45,946 nucleotides of DNA from JBBSIN01 sp038232055 (GTDB lineage: Bacteria; Actinomycetota; Actinomycetes; JADGOV01): assembly GCA_038232055.1 (NCBI GenBank), contig JBBSIN010000013.1:1-45946 (forward strand), in the 5' to 3' direction. The notes below the pieces were generated by a model that had not been told where the DNA came from, did no database searches, and worked only from the letters and a program-made list of their open reading frames with translations. This document shows positions 7,510-14,478 of this stretch, piece after piece. Each line of letters starts with the position of its first letter. The stretch's first letter is position 1. Position numbers and translations under genes: made by a program.

Positions 7510-7541
7510 GCGGGAAGTGTAGCGCCGAATTGGCGCCACAC
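7510..7541 (-). promoter_or_regulatory. Operator and leaderless-type promoter of vapBC locus 1
   Basis: A 25-base interrupted palindrome (7517-7541) has outer arms GTGT/ACAC and inner arms GCGCC/GGCGC around GAATT, with one mismatch. It overlaps a TACACT -10 box (minus strand, 7521-7516) set 6 bases before the vapB ATG. There is no Shine-Dalgarno in the spacer, which suggests a leaderless message repressed by VapB/VapBC. Confidence 0.65.
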
Positions 7542-7921
7542 GGCAGGCCGTCCCCTATCCCACACGACGTGTCACACGCGACACCCGCCGAACGGCGCAC
7601 CCTTCTGACCTGAACCACGTCACAGGCTGACACGAACCCGTCGCCAGGGAATTCGCCGATCTCGTAATGATCAGGGCTGCGGGAACTTCAGTCACCAGGA
7701 ACACCGACGGTCGGCTCGGGGCCGTCGCACCGGATTGCCCCACAAGCGCGGCTCGAGCCGCGGCAGCGCTATCGGCTCGCCGTCAACCTCATCTACGTTC
7801 CTTCACCGTGGGCGGAAGCATGCGACGGTGCGCTCCGGCATCGGCACACGATGCGCGAGGGCGACGAGCAGGGGTTGAAGCTCCCGTCCGCTAACCGCGG
7901 TCGTCGGCGCGTCTGTCGGTG
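7542..7921. other. 380-base stretch without a recognisable gene
   Basis: No open frame here on either strand resembles a known protein. A short inverted repeat GTGTC-N6-GACAC lies at 7569-7584. The stretch separates the vapBC promoter from the 3' end of the minus-strand nucleotidyltransferase and probably holds decayed sequence. Confidence 0.5.
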
Positions 7922-8764
7922 CTATATCAGCGATGAACGCAACACATCCGCCGCCTCCGCGAGCCAGGTGCGCGCGCGGTCGACGTTCGGGCCGCTCGGC
8001 GCAAGCAGGACGGTGTGGAGTTGCAGCTCGGCCATGACGCGCAGCGCGCGCCGCGGGTCGGGTTCGGTCAACGCCTCCTCGATCCGCTCGGCGAGCCGGT
8101 CTGGCTTGATCGCGAGCGACGCGACGCGCGCAGGGAGGCGCTTCGTCGTCGGCTGCCAGACGCGATTGAGCGCGAAGACGATCGTGAGGACACGCATTGC
8201 GGCGTCGAGAAGCCACTCGATGAGCGCCAGCCGGTCGCCCGGACGGGCGACCGTCAGCAGCCCGGCAGGCGTGTAGCCGCCCCAGCGGAGCGCCGCCTCC
8301 TCGATCTGTGCGGCGGCCAGATCCGGCGGGTAAGCGCGAAGCCGCTCCTGCCACGTCACGAGCAGACCGCTCGTCCGCAGTGGAACACCATGCGTGAGCG
8401 CATCGGCAGTCGACGACTTCTCGCCCGCGAGGAGAGCGTCTATCCGTGCTCCGGCGTACTCGCGCGGCCACCAGATCAACTCGAGCGCTACCCGCTCGCG
8501 GTAGCCGGAGACGCGGTGCGCCAGCCCGTCCTGCGCGCCCCAGGTGTCCAGCCGGTCGAGGTCTGCCGCGCGAGCGAACCTGAAGCAGTCCTCAAGTTCG
8601 AGCGGCTCGCGCGTGACGACGAGCATCTCGATGTCCGACACTTCGTCGGCTACGCCGCGCGAGACGCTGCCCGTGAGCACGATCTCCTCGGCGACGTCGG
8701 CCGGAAGGGCGTCGGCCACCCGCTGTGCGAGCGTCCGCAGATCCTGGCTGCTCGCCGTCGCCAT
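7922..8764 (-). CDS. Nucleotidyltransferase-domain protein
   Basis: A protein of 280 residues with the polymerase-beta-type nucleotidyltransferase signature near the N-terminus: LTGSVSRGVADEVSDIEMLVV (GS motif, then D-x-E metal ligands). Further on, a helical region (ALIEWLLDAAMRVLTIVFALN) resembles the C-terminal helical part of aminoglycoside adenylyltransferase-like and DUF4037-like proteins. It presumably transfers a nucleotide to a small molecule or protein; the substrate is unknown. The ATG at 8764 is 8 bases after a TACATT -10 box (8778-8773), so it may be leaderless. No HEPN/MntA-type partner is adjacent, so antitoxin function is not supported. Confidence 0.78.
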   Translation of the reverse strand: MATASSQDLRTLAQRVADALPADVAEEIVLTGSVSRGVADEVSDIEMLVVTREPLELEDCFRFARAADLDRLDTWGAQDGLAHRVSGYRERVALELIWWPREYAGARIDALLAGEKSSTADALTHGVPLRTSGLLVTWQERLRAYPPDLAAAQIEEAALRWGGYTPAGLLTVARPGDRLALIEWLLDAAMRVLTIVFALNRVWQPTTKRLPARVASLAIKPDRLAERIEEALTEPDPRRALRVMAELQLHTVLLAPSGPNVDRARTWLAEAADVLRSSLI

Positions 8765-9049
8765 ACCGGCCGAATGTAGCGTCCGTTGCCGCCGCCGTCC
8801 GATAAGAGTTGGAGGGTGTGGCGTGTCAGTGCCGGTCAGCGGTGTCAGGCGAGTCAGTGCTTCGACGCGGCGCAAGCTCCGCACCTCTTCCCGAATGGCT
8901 ATGAGTAATTCGTGATCGGGAACGGGTTCGCAGCGGCTACGAAGCTGATGAGGCTGCACCGGGTTGGCCCGTGCCGTAAGCGGATCTCTGGGTTCGGCTT
9001 CGAGTGAGCCGCTGTGGTCGCCCGGGCTGCCGCGGTCCAGGATGGTGTC

Positions 9050-9322
9050 GTGGGCTACACACACACAGACACGTTCATCGCGGTCGCGGAGGACTGCCGC
9101 GCCGCCACAGGCGAGGTCCCCCCGGAGCGTGCGGGCAGCGGTTCGACCGTGGCCAGCACGCAGTACGCCATGCTTGCAGCCGCGCCTGGGCGGTGGACCC
9201 AAGAGGACGTTCTGCTTGCTTCCTCGCCCCCAGTCGGTGGCCAGGACATCGATGCGCTCGAACCGCGCCGCCAGCTGACCCTCCGACTCCGAAGACGCAC
9301 GAAGTCGATCAACGATCCCTGA
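9050..9322 (+). pseudogene. DUF6157-like protein, truncated
   Basis: The N-terminal part reads THTDTFIAVAEDC, GEVPPER, STVASTQYAMLAAAPGR and WTQEDVLLASS, the pattern I associate with the DUF6157 family of about 135 residues. After VLLASS the frame departs from the family: an Arg-rich tail ends at 9322, giving only 90 residues. A deletion or frameshift near 9230 is the simplest explanation. The GTG at 9050 matches the usual N-terminus (xTDTFIxVAEDC). The function of the family is unknown. Confidence 0.5.
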
Positions 9323-9523
9323 TCAGACCGACCTGACGACGTTAGCCTCATGTGCGGGTGCGCTGCCGGTCGTCTCGTGTCAGAATGGTGGCGGTGGCGC
9401 AGGACCTGACGACGAGGAGCCCCGCCGGCCCTGATTCCGTGCAGGACCTTCGACCACGGTGCTGGCTCGACAGCTGACGCTGTCGCTTACCCACCCTGCT
9501 GCCGACGCTCCCGCCGCTGGGAG

Positions 9524-10297
9524 ATGAGCGCTTTGTCGGTGACGATTGACGATGACTTCACACCGCGGCCGCGGTCGCCGTGGACGGGTTCTCGGTATGA
9601 GACCCGGCACCGGTGGCAGCTGGACGTGGTGAGCAATCTGGCCGATGCCGCGAAGGGCTTACGGGAGCTGGCTGCCGACCTCGCCGCGGCCCATGCCGCG
9701 GGCTGGTGGCTGATCGAACCAATGAATAGCGGTCACCTGTTGGCCGCTCGCGCGTCGCGACGACAGCGCACCGGGCAGATGACTGACGCGTCGCCGTACG
9801 CCGGCAGCGCGGCCCCGCCGTTGCCTCGCTGGCGGTTACGGGTGGTCGACGAGCCACCGGCTCCAGGCCAGGAGGTACTGGACGTCGAGACTACGTATCG
9901 GACGCCGGTGCTGGCCTGGACCGGCCGCTCACTCAATCACGTCAGCGGGCCGAGAGTCGCTTCTGACGTTCTGGCCGACACTCTTCGGCAGGTAATCCCG
10001 ACGGGCCTGGCACAGCCGCTGTGGGGCTTGGTCCCAGCGCGCGTCGGACCGAACTTCGATCTGGTCGCCCACGGCAGCGGGTTGCGGTTGCACACCGTTC
10101 ACGACGGCGCGCTCGTCCGGACCCACGAGACACTCACCTTTCAGCACGCAACAGACGGTGCCGTCTGTCTGCTCCAGGCTGCCGCCGCGTACGAGCGACT
10201 CGCCCGGGCCGCGGACGCGATGGCTGCCGCCGGCGGCAGACTGATCGGCGCCGACGACGGACTGCTGCACATCGTCTACTACCGGCCGGTGCACTAG
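9524..10297 (+). CDS. Hypothetical protein, 257 residues
   Basis: A soluble protein I do not recognise. It opens with an acidic, Pro-rich segment (TIDDDFTPRPRSPWTGSRYET), followed by a helical section (LADAAKGLRELAADLAAAHAAGWWLIEPM) and a mixed alpha/beta C-terminal half (GPNFDLVAHGSGLRLHTV, ETLTFQHATDGAVCLLQAA, RLIGADDGLLHIVYY). Codon use is consistently GC-rich at third positions, supporting real coding. No signal peptide or membrane segment is seen. The ATG at 9524 directly abuts GGGAG; the TTG at 9533 or GTG at 9539 would have better ribosome spacing. Its stop is immediately followed by the ATG of the hydrolase stub, so the two were once an operon. Confidence 0.68.
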   Translation: MSALSVTIDDDFTPRPRSPWTGSRYETRHRWQLDVVSNLADAAKGLRELAADLAAAHAAGWWLIEPMNSGHLLAARASRRQRTGQMTDASPYAGSAAPPLPRWRLRVVDEPPAPGQEVLDVETTYRTPVLAWTGRSLNHVSGPRVASDVLADTLRQVIPTGLAQPLWGLVPARVGPNFDLVAHGSGLRLHTVHDGALVRTHETLTFQHATDGAVCLLQAAAAYERLARAADAMAAAGGRLIGADDGLLHIVYYRPVH

Positions 10298-10555
10298 ATG
10301 CCGACCTACCAAGGCGGGGACGGCGCCCTGCTGCACTACAACCTGCTCGGCACAGTCCCAATGTCACCGCTCATCGTGCTGGGAGGCGGCCCGATGCAGG
10401 ACGCTGCCTACCTCGGCGGCTCGTCCGGGCATCGGCAACTGGTCTTGTTGGACTACCGGGGTACCGGCCGGTCAGAGACGCCGACTGACGAACCGCTGAG
10501 TCCGAGCCGGTCGAGCGGCCCGGTCACGACGTCGGCGTATGGACGGAAGGGATCA
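10298..10555 (+). pseudogene. Alpha/beta-hydrolase N-terminal stub (proline iminopeptidase-like)
   Basis: The reading MPTYQGGDGALLHYNLLG, PLIVLGGGPMQDAAYLGG, HRQLVLLDYRGTGRSETP is the start of an alpha/beta hydrolase of the proline iminopeptidase type: the oxyanion loop GGGPM and the DYRGTGRS strand. The nucleophile elbow, acid and histidine are all missing; after about 70 residues the sequence turns into unrelated linker. The frame stays open and runs into the downstream acetyltransferase, which has its own ribosome site. It begins one base after the previous stop. A deletion junction near 10500 probably joined the two genes. Confidence 0.72.
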
Positions 10556-11155
10556 ATGATGACGGGCTTCGTGGTGAAGGCCCTGGACGCGACGACCTGG
10601 CCGGACTTCGCGCGGTTGGTCGAGAAGCACAACGGCGTCTGGGGCGGCTGTTGGTGCATGGCCTTTCACGCCGAGGGTGTGGGACGCACCAAGACCGTGG
10701 CGCAGAACCGCGCCGACAAGGAACTGCGCGTCCGGGAGGGTCGGGCTCATGCCGCCCTGGTCTACGACGGCTCGGCCAACGTCGGCTGGTGTCAGTTCGG
10801 ACCGACGGACGAACTGCCGCGCATCAAGCGCCAACGCGCCTACCGCCAATGCCTCGACGAGCTTCCGGACTGGAGAATCACTTGCTTCTTCGTCGACAAG
10901 GACTACCGAGGCCTAGGGGTCGCATCTGCGGCGCTGGAGGGCGCTCTGCGCGAGATCGCCCGGCTGGGCGGAGGAACGGTGGAAAGCTACCCCGAATGTG
11001 TCGAAGGCCGCTCAGTTTCGGGATCCTTCCTGCACAACGCAACCGTGTCGACATTCGAGCGCCATGGGTTCGAGCGGATCCGGCCACTCGGCAAGCACCA
11101 CTGGTTGATGACCAAGGTGGTCCGCAAGGCGTCGAGGACCCCTGCGAGAGCCTGA
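10556..11155 (+). CDS. GNAT-family N-acetyltransferase
   Basis: A 199-residue acetyltransferase. The acetyl-CoA-binding motif A is CFFVDKDYRGLGVASAALEGA, preceded by a core strand HAALVYDGSANVGWCQFGP and followed by GGGTVESYPE and the C-terminal strand STFERHGFERI. The N-terminal GVWGGCWCMAFH is typical of a small actinobacterial and environmental subfamily with unknown acceptor. The ATG at 10556 is preferred because GGAAGG lies 6 bases upstream, although the frame is open further back through the hydrolase stub. Confidence 0.85.
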   Translation: MMTGFVVKALDATTWPDFARLVEKHNGVWGGCWCMAFHAEGVGRTKTVAQNRADKELRVREGRAHAALVYDGSANVGWCQFGPTDELPRIKRQRAYRQCLDELPDWRITCFFVDKDYRGLGVASAALEGALREIARLGGGTVESYPECVEGRSVSGSFLHNATVSTFERHGFERIRPLGKHHWLMTKVVRKASRTPARA

Positions 11156-11162
11156 GCCTCAT

Positions 11163-11507
11163 GTGGCTCGAGCAGTGACCAACCCCGATGCTGCTCTACC
11201 GCGCCACCCTGACCGGCTGCGCCGTGGCGTTCAATCTCATCTGGGGCACACCGTTCGCCGGCGGGGTCGACCCGCGACCGAGACGAGCACGATCCGAGTG
11301 ACCCGCGCGACGCGCGATCTCCTTGCTGAGCAGGCGCGCGAGCGTGGAGTGTCGGTGGCGGCGCTGCTCGGCGAGATTGCCGAAGCGCGTCGACGCGACG
11401 CCATCTGGCGCTCGGAGTACGAGGCCAACCGCATCGACGAGCAGAATCCAGACACGCAAGCCGAGCTCCGCGAGTGGGAAGGCACCCTCGAGGATGGACT
11501 CGACTGA
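11163..11507 (+). CDS. MazE-like antitoxin, apparently orphaned
   Basis: The recognisable part starts at TSTIRVTRATRDLLAEQARER (ribbon-helix-helix), continues VSVAALLGEIAEARRRDAIW, and ends EYEANRIDEQNPDTQAELREWEGTLEDGLD, an acidic toxin-binding tail like that of the MazE-like protein at 5335-5577. No good start codon sits just before TSTIRV (the expected position reads GCG), so the gene may have lost its start; the ATG at 11163 is the nearest upstream but gives an unconvincing N-terminus. It overlaps the ATG of a mazF remnant by 14 bases. Confidence 0.6.
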   Translation: MARAVTNPDAALPRHPDRLRRGVQSHLGHTVRRRGRPATETSTIRVTRATRDLLAEQARERGVSVAALLGEIAEARRRDAIWRSEYEANRIDEQNPDTQAELREWEGTLEDGLD

Positions 11508-11668
11508 CACGCCACGCCGCGGGGACGTCTGGCTCGTGACACTCGGCGGGGGACGTCCGCTCGGGGCTCGTACGCCGGATCGGAAGTGTTACCCCGGCGA
11601 ACATGGAGCAGGTCGAAACCGCCCTGACACTCATCCTAGGACTCGAACGCAGGGCGGCGCCCGGATAG
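11494..11668 (+). pseudogene. MazF toxin with internal deletion and frameshift
   Basis: The first 20 or so codons read MDSTDTPRRGDVWLVTLGGG, the canonical MazF start, in the position expected for the toxin after its antitoxin. A few codons later, in the +1 frame, the C-terminal end of a MazF appears: LVRRIGSVTPANMEQVETAL followed by TLILGLERR, ending at TAG 11666-11668. The middle of the protein, about 65 residues including the catalytic core, is gone. The toxin must be dead. Confidence 0.72.
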
Positions 11669-11798
11669 AGATCCCCAGCGGACGCAGGCGGACGCCCCGT
11701 CGTCCACCAAGAGGCGGCGGCGGTATCGAGTGCAGCTGCGAGCCCGGGACGTGCTAGCCAGGCCGGGCGGGCGCCGGGACGTAGGTAAAACGCGTTGC

Positions 11799-12620
11799 AT
11801 GCCGAGCACCCGGCGCTGCACCGTGACAGGCGTGGACGACCCCGCTCGCCTCCTTACGGCGTACGACGAACAGCTGCGCACCGATGCCGAGACGCCGAGC
11901 GCAATCTCGGTCACCCAGCACGGTCCGCTGCGTCTCGTGACCTTCGCGGGCGGGCGCGGTTTCATCACCTACCGGGACCTCGGCGGAGCGGACGGTCCGA
12001 CGATCCAGCGGCTCGTTCCCGAGGCGCTTGCCCACTACCGGGCAGACTCCAGGATCACCCGGATCGAGTGGAAGACCCGGGGGCACGACCACGCCCCGGG
12101 GCTGCACGGGGCGCTGCTGGAGCACGGGTTCGTGCCGGGCGAGCCGGAGTCGATCATGATCGGTGAGGCCCAGGCGCTTGCCATCGACGTCCCGCTGCCC
12201 GAGGGCGTCGCGCTGCGCCGGGTCACCACCGAGGACGACGTCCGCGCGATGAGCGCGCTGCAGGACGAGGTCTTCGGCGACCCAGTCTCCGAGGAGATGG
12301 CCGAGGCCCTCCTGCACAGGCTCTCCCGGGACGACGGGATGGAGCTCTGGGTCGCCGAGGTGGGAGGTCGCATGGTCAGCGCCGGGCGCCTGGAGCCGGT
12401 GCCCGGGACCGCCTTCGCCGGGATCTGGGGCGGTGTGACGCGCACGGAGTGGCGCGGTCGCGGCATCTACCGCGCGCTGACGGCCGCGCGGGCTCGGTCG
12501 GCACTGCGGGGAGGCGCGACGCTGGTCCACAGCGACTCGACCGAGTACTCCCGTCCGATCCTGGAACGCGCCGGCCTCCTCGCGGTGTCCACGACGACGC
12601 CCTACTCCTGGCGGCGGTAG
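11799..12620 (+). CDS. GNAT-family N-acetyltransferase
   Basis: A predicted acetyltransferase of about 273 residues. The N-terminal half is degenerate GNAT-like (GFITYRDLGG, RITRIEWKTRGHD, LLEHGFVPGEPESIMIG). The C-terminal half carries the functional fold: LWVAEVGGRMVSAGRLEP, GIWGGVTRTEWRGRGIYRAL (acetyl-CoA motif R-G-x-G) and the closing TEYSRPILERAGLLAVST. The start is uncertain: ATG 11799 is taken; GTG 11823 (VTGVDDPARLL) and GTG 11832 are possible. The acceptor is unknown. Confidence 0.82.
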   Translation: MPSTRRCTVTGVDDPARLLTAYDEQLRTDAETPSAISVTQHGPLRLVTFAGGRGFITYRDLGGADGPTIQRLVPEALAHYRADSRITRIEWKTRGHDHAPGLHGALLEHGFVPGEPESIMIGEAQALAIDVPLPEGVALRRVTTEDDVRAMSALQDEVFGDPVSEEMAEALLHRLSRDDGMELWVAEVGGRMVSAGRLEPVPGTAFAGIWGGVTRTEWRGRGIYRALTAARARSALRGGATLVHSDSTEYSRPILERAGLLAVSTTTPYSWRR

Positions 12621-12809
12621 GGGAAGGGTCCACGAGAACCGCGCCGGTCTCTCTCACATCGCCTCCATGTGCGAGACGTCCCGCTGCTCACACCACCGAG
12701 CAGTAATGGGCAATGCCCAAGCAGCGAAACCCCGACGGCCGACGCGATCGCCGCAAGGGATCGGTCATCGGACGCCGGAATCAGCGTTCCAGGCCCTCAG
12801 CCAAGGCAG

Positions 12810-13253
12810 CTATACAGGAACCACGCGAACGCCGGGCTGATCCGAGAGCAGGGCGGCGAGGTCGTGAGGGTCGCTGGTAAGCACGACGCAGTGCGCCGTG
12901 CTGTTCCGCTCGCGCACGGCGAGCGCTGTGACTGCAACCAACGCGTCGATCGTGGCGTCGGAGCCCGCCCTGCCGAGGAGGCGACCGGCCCACCGAGCGA
13001 GCGGCTCATCAGCCGGCCAGACGTCTGCCGCCTTGACCACGCGGTTGCAACCCGCGTCCCGGGCGACGCCTCGCACCAGCTCTGCCAAGGTCACCGCCGA
13101 GAGCACCACATCGGCATCCAGCTCCCGTGCTCGCTCCAGCCACGCCTGAACCGACCGATCGTTGACAGCCGCCTTCCACACGCCTTCTGCGTCGAGGACG
13201 AGCAGATCGGTCAGGCCGGTCGAGACGCGACCTCGTCGCGGGTGCCTGGCCAC
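12810..13253 (-). CDS. VapC-like PIN-domain toxin (locus 2)
   Basis: A PIN-domain protein of up to 147 residues. Acidic positions are visible in LLVLDAEGVWKAA (first Asp), VTLAELVRGVARD (Glu), GSDATIDALVAVTAL (Asp) and VVLTSDPHDLAALL (Asp). The GTG at 13253 lies 43 bases inside the upstream antitoxin gene, and the first ~15 residues are basic and unlike the family, so a later non-ATG start nearer LLVLDAEG is possible. A ribonuclease role is inferred from the fold. Confidence 0.8.
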   Translation of the reverse strand: MARHPRRGRVSTGLTDLLVLDAEGVWKAAVNDRSVQAWLERARELDADVVLSAVTLAELVRGVARDAGCNRVVKAADVWPADEPLARWAGRLLGRAGSDATIDALVAVTALAVRERNSTAHCVVLTSDPHDLAALLSDQPGVRVVPV

Positions 13254-13459
13254 AGTCGGCGAACCTCGTCCATCTTCTCGTCAGCTACCGGACCGTTCGC
13301 CGCTCGCATCTCCGCCAGCAGGTCGGAGAGGGCATCTCGGCGAAGCTGCCGGCGGATCGCCTCGTTCACGTAGGAGGACACGCCGCGCCCGCCGACTCGT
13401 TCGCGAGTCTGCGCCAGCACCTCTGCATCCAAGCTCATCGACACCTTCGCCACGGTCAT
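13211..13459 (-). CDS. Ribbon-helix-helix antitoxin partner of VapC-like locus 2
   Basis: An 82-residue protein starting MTVAKVSMSLDAEVLAQTRE, then GRGVSSYVNEAIRRQLRRDA, a CopG/ribbon-helix-helix DNA-binding fold, with an acidic toxin-binding tail (LLAEMRAANGPVADEKMDE). It is first in the operon. Upstream, a perfect 17-base palindrome overlaps its -10 box, and AAGG lies 2 bases before the ATG. It overlaps the toxin frame. Confidence 0.85.
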   Translation of the reverse strand: MTVAKVSMSLDAEVLAQTRERVGGRGVSSYVNEAIRRQLRRDALSDLLAEMRAANGPVADEKMDEVRRLWPGTRDEVASRPA

Positions 13460-13483
13460 CGCCTTATCCTACTTGAAGTAGGA
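13460..13483 (-). promoter_or_regulatory. Operator and promoter of toxin-antitoxin locus 2
   Basis: A perfect palindrome TCCTACTT-G-AAGTAGGA (13467-13483) overlaps a TAGGAT -10 box (minus strand, 13471-13466) set exactly 6 bases before the antitoxin ATG at 13459. Geometry matches that at 7510-7541 and 5578-5603, suggesting antitoxin-repressed, leaderless transcription. Confidence 0.68.
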
Positions 13484-13533
13484 AGATGCGTGGCAGTCGA
13501 CGATCGCTCGCCGGCTGGTGTGCCGTCGGTCGT

Positions 13534-13674
13534 TCAGAAGCTCCACCAGGGCCAGGCCCACCGTCGGATGCCAGCGCGGCCCAGACCTGGGTGCTTGAAG
13601 AGGTGGCTGGCTTGCTGGTCGATCTCGAACGGCCAGTCCTCGTCGAGGTCGTCGACGTCGAACCGGTGGGTAGC
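13534..13674 (-). pseudogene. Truncated small gene (possible toxin fragment)
   Basis: The minus strand just after the next gene's stop reads RFDVDDLDEDWPFEIDQQ, then ASHLFKHPGLG, then a Trp-rich run to a TGA at 13534-13536. The first 30 residues look like real protein but there is no start codon and the rest is lost. Its position after a small basic gene suggests a broken toxin-antitoxin pair. I cannot name the family. Confidence 0.35.
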
Positions 13675-13905
13675 TCAACGAAGAGGCAGTGGGTCGCTGT
13701 TTCGCCGCCGAGTCTCCTGCGTCACGATCAGTCGGGCACCTGCACCGTCCCGCCAGCCGCCGGGTCGTCGAAGAATTTCCGCTGCCGCCTCCTCTTTACG
13801 TCGACCGGTCGGTCGGCCATTGTGCTGCTGTGCAAGCGGACGATCGCCGGTGAGCCTCCCAGGCCGCCCTGCATTGATCAGGCGAGCGAGCTTGGTTTTG
13901 TCCAT
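13675..13905 (-). CDS. Small hypothetical protein (possible antitoxin)
   Basis: A 76-residue frame beginning MDKTKLARLINAGRPGRLTG with a later helix (RRKEEAAAEILRRPGGW). The mix of basic N-terminus and helical middle, and the truncated frame just downstream, suggest an antitoxin-like role, but no family signature is clear. It could be a remnant. Confidence 0.35.
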   Translation of the reverse strand: MDKTKLARLINAGRPGRLTGDRPLAQQHNGRPTGRRKEEAAAEILRRPGGWRDGAGARLIVTQETRRRNSDPLPLR

Positions 13906-13942
13906 GGCGGCGTTGACGGCCACCACAGCGGGCAGCGGTCAA

Positions 13943-14176
13943 CTACACCCCAGCGGTATGGGCCGGCTCTACTTCGGCGATCATCTCGCTGAGTCGTGGA
14001 TCTCGGTCCCATTCCGGCAGCAGCACGCGATGCTCTTCGGCGCTGTCGGGGCCTGCGCCCATCACCACAGCGTCATCCTCGTCACAGTCAAGGCCCAGCG
14101 GACGGTTGGCGATGTGCGCCTCGATCGAGTGGGCGTAGACCAACGCAAGCGGGCGGCCGATGCCGAACCGAAGCCG
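13943..14176 (-). pseudogene. C-terminal fragment of a hypothetical protein
   Basis: The minus strand reads YAHSIEAHIANRPLGLDCDE, VVMGAGPDSAEEHRVLLPEW and DRDPRLSEMIAEVEP before a stop at 13943. Composition is that of a real acidic soluble protein. Upstream of about 14176 the frame loses protein character, so this is probably a decayed gene end. Family unknown. Confidence 0.35.
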
Positions 14177-14197
14177 ATCGGCGCCTGGCCGGCCCCG

Positions 14198-14452
14198 ATG
14201 CCGGCTGGATATCGGACGGCGGAGGGCTTCACCGTGGAGCTCTGCTCCGAAGGTAGCAGCCTGCCTGGAACTGCTCAGTTCGCCTTCCAAGTCACCAGGA
14301 CGGGAAGCAGCGGGGGAGGCATCGTGGGCCTGCGGTTCACCTACCAGGACGAGCAAGGAAGCCGCCACACCACGACGATCCCGTACTCGATGGCAATCTG
14401 CGGTCGGGACAACAGTGAGGTGAGGAAGTATCGCCTTTGTACCTACCCTTAG
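14198..14452 (+). CDS. Fragment of a possibly exported hypothetical protein
   Basis: From an ATG at 14198 the frame gives 84 residues: AEGFTVELCSEGSSLPG, AQFAFQVTRTGSSGGG, VGLRFTYQDEQGSR, MAICGRDNSEV and a C-terminal RLCTYP. Alternating strands and three cysteines suggest an extracellular beta domain, but there is no signal peptide and the frame upstream overlaps a minus-strand fragment. Likely a truncated gene. Confidence 0.35.
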   Translation: MPAGYRTAEGFTVELCSEGSSLPGTAQFAFQVTRTGSSGGGIVGLRFTYQDEQGSRHTTTIPYSMAICGRDNSEVRKYRLCTYP

Positions 14453-14478
14453 TTGTGCCGGTTGGCGGGGATGCGCGG

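Noticed and set aside
7922..8764. MntA-HEPN-type toxin-antitoxin reading of the nucleotidyltransferase.
   Set aside because: The protein is longer than MntA and no HEPN gene lies next to it.
4568..14478. A second copy of the tRNA-Thr 3' end as the other attachment site.
   Set aside because: I looked for GGTTCGAGTCC-like sequence by eye through the island and found none; a degraded copy could have been missed.
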